From: Actinomycetota bacterium
GTDB lineage: Bacteria > Actinomycetota > Humimicrobiia > Humimicrobiales > Humimicrobiaceae
DNA: 5,260 nucleotides
Reading direction: 5' to 3'
NCBI GenBank assembly: GCA_016932375.1
Contig: JAFGDA010000008.1
Location: 1 to 5,260, forward strand
Part shown: positions 1 through 5,260 of the stretch, one piece after another
Layout of the letters: each line of letters starts with the position of its first letter
Numbering within the stretch: the stretch's first letter is position 1
Notes under the pieces: model-generated
Database searches by the model: none
What the model was told of the DNA's origin: nothing
The model's input: the letters and a program-made list of their open reading frames with translations, nothing else
Position numbers and translations under genes: made by a program

Positions 1-143
1 AGGCTTCTTGAGAATAAATCTATCTGCCCGTGTGGAAGTTTTAAAAGATAATAGACAATCCTTTTTGCGGATTTAGGGCCTATGCCCGGAAGCTTCCTGA
101 ACTCATTTATAAGATTCTCGACACTTTTTATATATAAGGACAT
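1..143 (-). CDS. recR: Recombination mediator RecR, N-terminal part (runs off the window)
   Basis: This is the first 47 codons of RecR, which with RecO (and RecF) loads RecA onto SSB-coated single-stranded DNA in gap repair. The visible part is the helix-hairpin-helix DNA-binding region, with the motif LPGIGPKSAKR at residues 18-28, followed by the start of the next helix. The zinc finger and Toprim domain expected in the family (usually about 200 residues) lie beyond position 1. I chose the ATG at 143. An in-frame ATG at 164 would add MFFFFIK through a run of twelve T, which is not RecR-like. Neither start has a clear Shine-Dalgarno sequence. The gene follows ybaB on the same strand, as in many bacteria, but with an unusually wide spacer of about 170 nt. 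Family identity is secure from the motif plus the neighbours. Confidence 0.93.
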   Translation of the reverse strand, partial: MSLYIKSVENLINEFRKLPGIGPKSAKRIVYYLLKLPHGQIDLFSRS

Positions 144-149
144 TTTTAT

Positions 150-161
150 AAAAAAAAAAAA
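150..161. repeat. Run of 12 A (T on the recR strand) at the recR start
   Basis: Twelve consecutive A lie just upstream of the chosen recR ATG. On the coding strand they read as four TTT codons between two in-frame ATGs (164 and 143). Length changes here would affect only a product started at 164, while a start at 143 stays in frame. It is a likely site of polymerase slippage or sequencing error. Confidence 0.85.
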
Positions 162-312
162 CATTAAAAAACATTAATAAATAAAATAAACCGCCAGACA
201 GCTGAGCTTGATAATTTAACTATTGCTACATTTTTCACAGACCACCCGGGATCCTGAAAGAGCCCCGATCATGTTACGGAAATTTAAAAGCTTAAAAACA
301 CTGCCCGTGGAG

Positions 313-627
313 TTAAAATATCCCAGGTATGCTGAGGCCCCCTGTCAGGCCCGACATCTTTTTCTTCGCTTCTTCCTTTGACTGTTTCAGGGCGTCATTT
401 ACTGCTACCAGGACTATATCCTCAAGCATTTCCAGGTCACCTGCATCTATCGTTCCCGGGTTTATCTTGATTCCAAGTACTTCCTGGTCTCCGTTTACCT
501 TTACCCTGACCGCTCCACCGCCGGCAGAAGCTTCAAATTCCATGCCGCTCAGCTCTTCCTGGATCTCTGCCATCTTTTTCTGCATCATCCTGGCCTGTTT
601 CATCATCTGTTGATAGTTAAAAGTCAA
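313..627 (-). CDS. ybaB: YbaB/EbfC family nucleoid-associated protein, TTG start
   Basis: A 104-residue protein of the YbaB/EbfC family, small dimeric DNA-binding proteins of the nucleoid encoded between dnaX and recR in many bacteria. Visible family features are an N-terminal Met/Lys/Gln-rich helix (about residues 7-28), the turn ASAGGGAVRVKVNGD (residues 34-48) leading into beta strands, the segment IKINPG, and a long acidic then basic C-terminal helix around residues 65-92. The length is normal for the family. The start is TTG at 627. AGAGGAG stands six bases before it, whereas the tandem ATGs at codons 8-9 have no such signal and would cut off part of the first helix. Only three bases separate it from the dnaX stop, and its Shine-Dalgarno sequence lies in the last dnaX codons, so translation is probably coupled to dnaX. 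Confidence 0.95.
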   Translation of the reverse strand: MTFNYQQMMKQARMMQKKMAEIQEELSGMEFEASAGGGAVRVKVNGDQEVLGIKINPGTIDAGDLEMLEDIVLVAVNDALKQSKEEAKKKMSGLTGGLSIPGIF

Positions 628-630
628 TTT

Positions 631-2655
631 TTACTCCTCTATGTTAAATTTTTTTTCCAGATATTTTAGTATATCCTCATTATCATCTGACCCGCTTTCC
701 CTTATGGTACCCTTTTTACCATATTCCCTTACTCCGGCAGGCAGGCCTCCAGGCGTTTTACCTTTCTTGCCGTGAACTTGATTATCAGCACTCCCGGTAG
801 AAGGCACCTCACCATTTTTTTTATCCATGCCACTTTTCCCGGTGGAGCCGCCAATCTTACCAGCGTACGGCTCAGGCGGTCCCTTGATGAAATCGGCTTC
901 CTCTTCCTTTACCTGCTGGGAACCGTAATTATTCTTTATCTGGTTTTTATTGTCTATATCGCCAAGCTCGAACTTTACCTGGAATTTTTTACCCGTGATT
1001 TCCCTTATTACGCTACTTACAAGTTCCAGGTTTTCCTTTTTGCTCAAGTGATCCCTGTGCCATTTCCTGCTGCTGTCCAGTACAAAATATACTGTGCCGT
1101 CCTCAACCCTGTAAAATTCGGCTTCTACGAACATGGCCTGGACAGAGATTTTTTTGGTCCTGATTAGCTCCGTAATCTTTTGCAGATTATTGTATATTAT
1201 ATCAGTATCTTTGCTGTCAGGCTTTACACGAGGATTTTGTCCTGCCATTTTAGTTTTAGCTGGCTCATCAAGTGCACCGGAATTTATTATATCAAAATCA
1301 TCATCCCGGCTTTCTTCCGTTTTTTCCTCCCCTGCCATCCCTGCAGTATTATCTTCGTCTCCGGTAATATGTAGCTCCCCTGGTTTACCTGGGCCGGAGT
1401 ACGGGCTGCCCGATTTCTCCTTTTCCTCCGGTAAAGGTGCTTTTTTAATGCCATCTTTCCCTGAATATTTACCACTGTCAGGCCCGGTATTTTTTATCAG
1501 TTCTTCAAGAAACCTGACCCTTGCTTCAAGGGCCGCAGTCTTTTTATTTATTTTCTCTTCATCAAGCACGATGAAACTGGCAGCACGCATAACTGCAGCC
1601 TTAAAATATGTTTTTGCATTTTCGCCCCACCTGACCTGTTTTAAAAGATCAGTGAATATCTCAATATAAAATTCTATTTCCTCTTTTTGGAATCTTCTGG
1701 CCTGTGCATTATACATTTCAAGATAGTCATTCGATGTTTCTATTATTTCCCCCGGGTCACTATAATTCATTGCAACATAAAGGTTGTACAGGTGGTCAAT
1801 AAACTCGGAAACAAATACCCGCAGGTTCTGGCTTGCAGACAGTATCTCCTTTACGAATGCAATACATCCATTAATATCCCTTTCTAAAAGTATTCCGGTC
1901 AGTTTAAAAAGAAGTTCTACATCGACCACTCCCAGCAGCGATTCAACATCACCGGCCTCAATCATGTCACTGCTGTATGCAGCAAGCTGTTCCAGTATGC
2001 CGTCTGCATCCCTTAAACTCCCGTCAGAATACCTCGCAATATGGGCCAGGGCTTCTTTTGAAACTTTTATCCCTTCCTTTCCTGCTATCAATTCAAGACG
2101 CTTTTTTATAAGTTCAAGGGGGATCGGATGGAAATCAAACCTCTGGCAGCGGGACATTATGGTTGGCAGGACCTTGTTTGGCTCCGTAGTAGCCATAATA
2201 AAAACTACATGCCCGGGAGGCTCTTCAAGCACTTTGAGCAAAGCGTTAAAAGCTTCGGGCGTAAGCATATGCACTTCATCTATTATATAGACTTTTTTTC
2301 GAAGGACACTGGGGAGGTATTTAACCTTCTCCCTCAATTCCCTTATCTCATTTATACCCCTGTTGGATGCTGCGTCTATTTCTATTACATCGGGACTGCT
2401 TCCATTTGAAATGCTTATGCAATTATCGCAATTGTTGCAGGGGTCGGGTGTTATGCCCTTATTGCAGTTAATGGCTTTTGCAAGGATCCGGGCTGTTGTT
2501 GTCTTCCCTGTCCCCCTTGGTCCACAGAAAATATAGGAGTGGGAAAGTTTCTTTCTTGCAAGGGCATTCTTTAAGGTCTGAATATTATAATCCTGGCCAA
2601 TTACCTCATCAAAGTTTTGAGGCCTCCATTTTCGGTAAAAAGAAATGTAATCCAT
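631..2655 (-). CDS. dnaX: DNA polymerase III subunit gamma/tau (DnaX)
   Basis: DnaX is the motor subunit of the clamp loader that places the sliding clamp on primed DNA and, as tau, ties it to the polymerase and helicase. The 674-residue product has Walker A GPRGTGKT (45-52), a zinc site with C64, C73, C76 and C79, Walker B IIDEVH (124-129), the SRC arginine-finger motif (168-170) and sensor II GSLRD (212-216). A helical domain III follows to about 362, then a short coiled-coil-like stretch (about 366-389). Residues 390-480 are a Gly/Pro/Lys/Glu/Asp-rich linker, 484-565 a folded tau-type C-terminal domain, and 570-655 a second low-complexity tail. It is longer than the B. subtilis protein, mainly through the two linkers. 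The ATG at 2655 gives the usual N-terminus (YRKWRP), with AGG four bases upstream. It sits downstream of the SRP RNA and just before ybaB. A possible internal frameshift site is listed separately. Confidence 0.98.
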   Translation of the reverse strand: MDYISFYRKWRPQNFDEVIGQDYNIQTLKNALARKKLSHSYIFCGPRGTGKTTTARILAKAINCNKGITPDPCNNCDNCISISNGSSPDVIEIDAASNRGINEIRELREKVKYLPSVLRKKVYIIDEVHMLTPEAFNALLKVLEEPPGHVVFIMATTEPNKVLPTIMSRCQRFDFHPIPLELIKKRLELIAGKEGIKVSKEALAHIARYSDGSLRDADGILEQLAAYSSDMIEAGDVESLLGVVDVELLFKLTGILLERDINGCIAFVKEILSASQNLRVFVSEFIDHLYNLYVAMNYSDPGEIIETSNDYLEMYNAQARRFQKEEIEFYIEIFTDLLKQVRWGENAKTYFKAAVMRAASFIVLDEEKINKKTAALEARVRFLEELIKNTGPDSGKYSGKDGIKKAPLPEEKEKSGSPYSGPGKPGELHITGDEDNTAGMAGEEKTEESRDDDFDIINSGALDEPAKTKMAGQNPRVKPDSKDTDIIYNNLQKITELIRTKKISVQAMFVEAEFYRVEDGTVYFVLDSSRKWHRDHLSKKENLELVSSVIREITGKKFQVKFELGDIDNKNQIKNNYGSQQVKEEEADFIKGPPEPYAGKIGGSTGKSGMDKKNGEVPSTGSADNQVHGKKGKTPGGLPAGVREYGKKGTIRESGSDDNEDILKYLEKKFNIEE
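634..640 (-). promoter_or_regulatory. Ribosome binding site of ybaB inside the dnaX 3' end
   Basis: AGAGGAG lies six bases before the TTG at 627 and directly before the dnaX TAA (633-631). It decides the TTG start of ybaB. Its overlap with the end of dnaX suggests that ribosomes finishing dnaX can restart on ybaB. Confidence 0.85.
1489..1495 (-). other. Candidate -1 frameshift heptamer A_AAA_AAT in dnaX
   Basis: In the dnaX frame the codons ATA AAA AAT (residues 387-389) contain A_AAA_AAT, which fits the X_XXY_YYZ slippery pattern. A -1 shift would add three codons and stop at TGA (1480-1478), giving a product of about 392 residues that ends exactly after domain III, like E. coli gamma. Six bases downstream, CCTGA (1482-1478) can pair with TCAGG (1464-1460). 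The stem is only 5 bp with a 13-nt loop, so the stimulator is weak. There is no clear Shine-Dalgarno-like sequence at the right distance upstream. Confidence 0.35.
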
Positions 2656-2672
2656 ATAACCTGTATTAATCC

Positions 2673-2700
2673 TGTATAAAAATGGTTTTCAAACTTCCAA
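2673..2700 (-). promoter_or_regulatory. Possible weak promoter for dnaX
   Basis: Just past the SRP RNA end, TTGGAA (2700-2695) and TATACA (2678-2673) are separated by 16 bp and match the vegetative -35 and -10 boxes at four of six positions each. Transcription would begin about 10 nt before the dnaX ATG. No terminator is visible between the SRP RNA and dnaX, so read-through from the upstream promoter is the alternative. Confidence 0.3.
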
Positions 2701-2709
2701 TATGATTAT

Positions 2710-2981
2710 GACCGTGCCCCAGATATCGATTTAAAGAAACAAGTGCCGTCTGCACAGTTAGCTCCAGCCAGGTTTCCCTGTGGCGCCCGGAGAATGTTAT
2801 TTACCGCTGCTTCCTCTCGGACCTGACGGGGTTCATAACCCTCCGCCGCACAGGACCCGGCTTTCAACACCACTTATCCAGAGGTAAAACCTCACTTCCC
2901 TAAACCTCAGATCTGATGATCAGCCTCACTGGAGCGGATTGTGAGTTACAGGGCACCGCTAGCTCCCCACTTAGCACGGTC
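2710..2981 (-). ncRNA. ffs: Signal recognition particle RNA, large type with Alu domain (scRNA/6S-like)
   Basis: This RNA is the scaffold of the signal recognition particle, binding Ffh to target nascent membrane and secreted proteins. The apical domain IV is plain: CAGGTCC, tetraloop GAGA (2818-2815) and GGAAGCAG form the Ffh-binding hairpin, with the asymmetric loop in place. The common bacterial tetraloop is GGAA, so GAGA is a GNRA variant. The 5' part (about 2975-2945: GCTAAG, GGGGAG, TAGCGGTGCCCTGTA) resembles the Alu domain of B. subtilis scRNA almost base for base. Ends are set by the terminal helix: GACCGTGC (2981-2974) pairs with GCACGGTC (2717-2710). The resulting length of about 272 nt equals the Bacillus-type RNA, not the 4.5S form. 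A promoter sits directly upstream and dnaX follows 54 nt downstream. The exact mature ends are inferred from the helix and may be off by a few bases. Confidence 0.95.
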
Positions 2982-2988
2982 AGACTTG

Positions 2989-3017
2989 ATTATATAAAAT
3001 ATTGGGAAAAAATTAAA
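2989..3017 (-). promoter_or_regulatory. Promoter of the SRP RNA
   Basis: A perfect TATAAT (2994-2989) lies 7 nt before the predicted RNA 5' end near 2981. At 17 bp spacing the -35 position reads TTTAAT (3017-3012), a poor match, but the spacer and upstream sequence are rich in A/T tracts that could act as an UP-like element. The placement fits a strong stable-RNA promoter. Confidence 0.7.
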
Positions 3018-3371
3018 CTTAAAACATGTTTTGGTGAAAACGTACCAGATGCGGATAATCATAGTGATGCAAATAAAACTACGGCTGGAAATAACTTCAG
3101 GCACAAACAATAATACTAAAAACAAACAATACTTAAGACAATACTTAAAATAATTGCCAATTAAATTTAAAGTAGTAGAATCTTTATCCATACGGCAGGG
3201 ACTGGTTAAGGATACGATTAATAATGCAAAAATTTTTTAAAATCCGTGAGGAAATTATAACTGGATAATAAAGGAACTTCTGCGGATGCAGCCTTTAAGA
3301 TGTTTTATATATTATAATCATGACCAGTCCGGGCAACGCCGTCCCAAACAGATAATAAGGATGATGATACC
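2995..3371. other. Divergent intergenic region, no gene recognised
   Basis: This AT-rich spacer separates the leftward SRP RNA from the rightward transporter. Besides the SRP RNA promoter at its left edge it holds the short direct repeats at 3103-3148 and an isolated TATAAT (3313-3318) on the plus strand that lacks a -35 box at any normal spacing. Short open frames here (for example an 11-codon one from the ATG at 3320, ending in TAATAA) have no ribosome binding site. The open frame crossing 2916-3113 on the plus strand is antisense to the SRP RNA and not credible. I see no tRNA, riboswitch or terminator. Confidence 0.6.
3103..3148. repeat. Cluster of short direct repeats in the intergenic region
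   Basis: ACAAACAATA occurs at 3103-3112 and 3122-3131, and ACAATACTTAA occurs at 3126-3136 and 3138-3148, the second pair in perfect 12-nt tandem. All copies are low-complexity A/C/T sequence. They could be regulator binding sites or simple slippage products, and nothing seen here decides between these. Confidence 0.5.
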
Positions 3372-4211
3372 CTGGAAAACACTATAGTTAAAAAAAATAA
3401 AAGCTGGCTATTTCTCGGTTCCATAACACATATGGTTACCGATACCTACTCAAGCTTTATAGTGGGCTTGATACCGGTACTGGCAGGGAAACTGGAATTA
3501 TCCATCTTTATGGTCAGTATCCTTACTGCAACCAACTTTATAACCAATAACCTTACCCAGCCGTTATTTGGTTATCTTTCAGACAGGTATGGATTAAGGT
3601 ATTTTCTACTGGCAGGCCCAGTTCTTGCATCAGTCTTTTTAAGCCTTATAGGTATCGCCCCTTCCTATTATGTTATACTTATCTTCCTCTTTCTGGGTAA
3701 TCTTGGCGTAGCTGCCATCCATCCGCCGAGTGCAGCAATTGCAAGTTATTTCGGTGGCAGAAGGAAGGGGCTTTCAAATTCCATAGTATCTTTTGGCGGG
3801 TCAATAGGTTATGCATCGGGCTCCCTGTTTATAATACTAATTGTAAAAAAGCTTGGCCTGAATTTCACTCCTGTTGCAATGATTCCGGCATTAATAATAT
3901 TCCCATTGCTTCTAAAATTTAGCAGGTCAATCAGCAGATTCAATAAAAATGAAAACAGGGTTAGCTTCCTTAAAAGATTTAAAATGCTAAGAAAAGCAAG
4001 GATTTTACTGCTGGGGATGATTATGTTCTCAGCATTTTCGAGGGATGTCCTTATTTACTCATTGCTGACTTTTATGCCGCTTTACCTTACCAGCCAGGGC
4101 GTAAAACTCCTGAACTTTGGCGTCATAACTACTGTTTTTATTCTCGTCGGGGGCATTGGCGGGTTATTTGCAGGCTTTTATTCAGACAGGATAAAAAAAG
4201 AACTGCAGTGA
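3372..4211 (+). CDS. MFS transporter, Fsr (fosmidomycin resistance)-like, N-terminal two-thirds; frameshifted
   Basis: This encodes the front of a 12-helix major facilitator exporter. Family marks are H-x-x-T-D in helix 1 (the H is codon 20 from 3372), motif A between helices 2 and 3 (QPLFGYLSDRYG, codons 63-74), and an AxIHPPSA segment followed by a GGRRKGLSNS loop, as in E. coli Fsr. The frame ends early at TGA (4209-4211), in the second motif-A-like loop (GFYSDRIKK), and the next helices continue in the -1 frame. The first in-frame ATG is 3432, but it would remove half of helix 1. The conserved-looking SWLFLGSITH lies upstream, so I place the start at CTG 3372, with AAGGA ten bases before it. 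That choice is uncertain. The ATGs at 3361 and 3364 are out of frame and stop at once. The substrate cannot be told: Fsr relatives export drugs, but many have no known cargo. Confidence 0.72.
   Translation: MENTIVKKNKSWLFLGSITHMVTDTYSSFIVGLIPVLAGKLELSIFMVSILTATNFITNNLTQPLFGYLSDRYGLRYFLLAGPVLASVFLSLIGIAPSYYVILIFLFLGNLGVAAIHPPSAAIASYFGGRRKGLSNSIVSFGGSIGYASGSLFIILIVKKLGLNFTPVAMIPALIIFPLLLKFSRSISRFNKNENRVSFLKRFKMLRKARILLLGMIMFSAFSRDVLIYSLLTFMPLYLTSQGVKLLNFGVITTVFILVGGIGGLFAGFYSDRIKKELQ
4193..4199 (+). other. Frameshift point A_AAA_AAA splitting the transporter gene
   Basis: Seven A follow AT in the frame ATA AAA AAA GAA. One added A, or a -1 slip on the heptamer A_AAA_AAA, yields KKRTAV and joins the two transporter halves without loss, giving about 394 residues, the normal MFS size. 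The zero-frame stop comes 9 nt after the run. GCAGT (4205-4209) can pair with ACTGC (4225-4229) five bases downstream, a weak 5-bp stem. Mutation, sequencing error and recoding all fit. Confidence 0.8.
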
Positions 4212-4555
4212 TACAGGCAGGCATACTGCTGTCGGTCCCTGTCACCTTCCTGATCTTCAGGTCACCACTCAATACTGGTATAGTCCTGTTCATCCTGGCA
4301 GGTTTCTTTGCAATGTCCACTGCTCCACTATGCATCAGGGTAGCACAGGATATTTTCCCATTTGATGTAAGCCTGGCCTCCTCGCTTGTACTTGGTGCCA
4401 GTTCAGGCAGTGCGGCAGCAGTAATAATCCTGCTTGGAAGGGTTGCAGATATAATCGGCATAACAAAAACTGTAAATATTGCCCTGATCCTGCCTGCTGT
4501 TTCAGGGCTCTTCCTTTTCCTATTCCCTGTAATCAAAAAAAAGACCGGGGTTTAA
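4208..4555 (+). CDS. MFS transporter, Fsr-like, C-terminal third (other half of the frameshifted gene)
   Basis: These 115 codons carry the last membrane helices of the transporter begun at 3372. Hydrophobic segments lie at about residues 3-19, 25-41, 60-75 and 87-108. The loop GRVADIIG (residues 77-84) is the usual late MFS loop, and the protein ends in a basic tail (KKKTG). The frame is open further upstream: without the shift it continues into KKRTAV and the preceding loop. The GTG at 4208 overlaps the upstream TGA as GTGA, so separate translation by coupling is possible, although there is no good Shine-Dalgarno sequence. Alone it would hold only about four helices and is unlikely to transport anything. 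I read it as part of a broken or recoded single gene rather than a natural two-part transporter. Confidence 0.72.
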   Translation: MIQAGILLSVPVTFLIFRSPLNTGIVLFILAGFFAMSTAPLCIRVAQDIFPFDVSLASSLVLGASSGSAAAVIILLGRVADIIGITKTVNIALILPAVSGLFLFLFPVIKKKTGV

Positions 4556-4561
4556 AATTAA

Positions 4562-4879
4562 TTTTTCACATTCAGGACATCCGGAATTTTGTCTATTACA
4601 CTATTTATTCTCTCCGGATTCTTCCTTATTTCTGTACAGCCTGTGTACATTAGATCTGCACAGGACCTTCTTCCCAACAACATGGGCCTTGCTTCTTCCC
4701 TTATCCCTGGTTTTGCCCCGGGAGTCGCAGGAATAACCATGATGTTCCCTGGAAAACATGCAGATATGATAGGTATTGTAGCCCTTATTAATTATGAGCT
4801 TCCGCTCCTTGTACTGGCTGCACTGCTCCTCTTCAGTTTTCCTGCTGTAGAAAGTAAAATAAGAAATAAATATGGTTAA
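4562..4879 (+). pseudogene. C-terminal remnant of a second Fsr-like MFS transporter
   Basis: The open frame from 4562 to the TAA at 4877-4879 aligns with the last 90 or so residues of the transporter just upstream. By hand count about 39 of 89 positions are identical, including LFIL-GFF, IR-AQD, LASSL and the loop G-x-x-AD-x-IG. It would hold the last three or four membrane helices only. The front two-thirds of the gene are missing, with just 6 bases between the previous stop and the start of this frame. A TTG at 4589 could start a 96-residue protein, but no ribosome binding site precedes it. The DNA of the two copies has diverged strongly, so this is an old paralogue trimmed by deletion, not a fresh duplication. 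Its stop shares TTAA with the tex stop on the other strand. Confidence 0.7.
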
Positions 4880-5260
4880 ATGGCGTCTTTCAAAGAGAGG
4901 CTGATCCTTTTCCTTTCAAGGTCAACTTCCATTACCTTTACTATTATCTCCTGATGAAGTGAAACTATGTCTGCAGGATTCCTGACATAACCTGTAGAAA
5001 GTCCGGAAATATGTACAAGCCCATCCTGTTTCACACCAATATCCACAAATGCGCCAAAACTGGTTATATTTGTAACAATCCCCGGCAGGACCATGCCTTC
5101 CTTAAGGTCTTCAATGGAATTTATACCTTTTTTGAATTCAAATACAGTTATTTTACCCCTCGGATCCCTTCCGGGTTTTAAAAGTTCAACAATTATGTCC
5201 ATAATTGTTGGAAGCCCGGCCCTGTCACCAACATAGTCCCCGGGAACAACCCTGTCCACC
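4876..5260 (-). CDS. tex: Tex (YhgF) family S1 RNA-binding protein, C-terminal part (runs off the window)
   Basis: This is the last 128 codons of a Tex-family protein, a nucleic-acid-binding factor tied to transcription and RNA metabolism and usually 700-800 residues long. The visible part begins in the helical region before the S1 domain, with the Tex hallmark KPGRDPR (codons 28-34 counted from 5259), then a short linker. A complete S1 domain follows (about 52-124) with GMVLPGIVTNITSFGAFVDIG, QDGLVHIS, and VKVMEVDLERKRISLSLK. The codon at 5259 is GTG, but the family match shows it is internal, so the true start lies beyond 5260. The stop TAA (4878-4876) overlaps the stop of the convergent transporter remnant, leaving no room for a terminator between them. 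The S1 signature together with KPGRDPR makes Tex much more likely than ribosomal protein S1 or PNPase. Confidence 0.95.
   Translation of the reverse strand, partial: VDRVVPGDYVGDRAGLPTIMDIIVELLKPGRDPRGKITVFEFKKGINSIEDLKEGMVLPGIVTNITSFGAFVDIGVKQDGLVHISGLSTGYVRNPADIVSLHQEIIVKVMEVDLERKRISLSLKDAI

Noticed and set aside
219..273. 18-codon frame (minus strand) with a C-x-x-C pair in the ybaB-recR spacer
   Set aside because: It recalled the RecR zinc finger for a moment, but it has no Shine-Dalgarno sequence, no neighbouring conserved residues, and is too short to judge.
293..312. Terminator-like CAC-GGGCA-GTG followed by T5 just after ybaB (minus strand)
   Set aside because: The stem is only 3 bp, too weak for an intrinsic terminator.
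1287..1475. 62-codon frame on the minus strand inside dnaX
   Set aside because: It is an alternative-frame shadow of the low-complexity linker, with no ribosome binding site and a composition dictated by the Lys/Glu-rich dnaX codons.
772..2290. Several long plus-strand open frames opposite dnaX
   Set aside because: They are antisense shadows of a strongly conserved gene and show no recognisable motifs.
2293..2299. A_AAA_AAA heptamer in dnaX at codons 119-121
   Set aside because: It is in slippery phase, but it encodes the conserved RKKVYIIDE segment before Walker B. A -1 shift would end the protein inside the ATPase domain, so the run is best explained by the Lys-Lys codons.
2916..3191. Small open frames on both strands across the SRP RNA promoter region
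   Set aside because: They overlap the SRP RNA and its promoter, lack ribosome binding sites and encode no recognisable protein.
3313..3318. TATAAT upstream of the transporter as its promoter
   Set aside because: The -10 match is perfect, but no -35-like hexamer exists at 15-19 bp spacing and there is no extended -10 TG. It lies in AT-rich DNA where such matches are common.
4138..4740. Minus-strand open frames opposite the transporter genes
   Set aside because: They are antisense shadows, while the plus-strand frames carry clear MFS motifs and membrane helices.

Overview
The window reads as the chromosome of a low-GC Gram-positive-type bacterium (Clostridia-like or a related deep anaerobic lineage; the exact group cannot be settled by eye). 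Two things point there: a large SRP RNA of about 272 nt with an Alu domain, closely resembling the Bacillus subtilis scRNA, and the gene order SRP RNA - dnaX - ybaB - recR. A TTG start with a strong Shine-Dalgarno sequence (ybaB) and AT-rich spacers fit the same picture.

Layout: positions 1-2994 are a leftward DNA-maintenance and targeting block, read from high to low coordinates. A promoter at about 2989-3017 drives the SRP RNA (2981-2710). It is followed by dnaX (2655-631, DNA polymerase III gamma/tau clamp-loader subunit), ybaB (627-313, nucleoid-associated protein, three bases after the dnaX stop) and the first 47 codons of recR (143-1, recombination mediator). Positions 2995-3371 are an AT-rich divergent intergenic region with a small cluster of short direct repeats. 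Positions 3372-4879 run rightward and hold membrane transporter genes of the fosmidomycin-resistance-like (Fsr) branch of the major facilitator superfamily. The first is complete in content but split by a one-base frameshift at a run of seven A (4193-4199). Behind it lies the C-terminal third of a second, diverged copy that has lost its front. Positions 5260-4876 are the C-terminal end of a leftward Tex (YhgF) S1-domain protein, whose stop shares a TTAA with the stop of the transporter remnant.

How they work together: SRP RNA (membrane protein targeting) and the dnaX-ybaB-recR cluster (replication and repair) form a widely conserved housekeeping neighbourhood. The transporters and tex are independent neighbours. 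I find no sign of a new multi-gene system. The best leads are recoding-type sites: a heptamer A_AAA_AAT at the domain III/linker boundary of dnaX, where a -1 shift would make a short gamma-like protein, and A_AAA_AAA in the transporter, where a -1 shift would rebuild the full protein. Gene decay or a sequencing error is an equally good or better explanation for the second.
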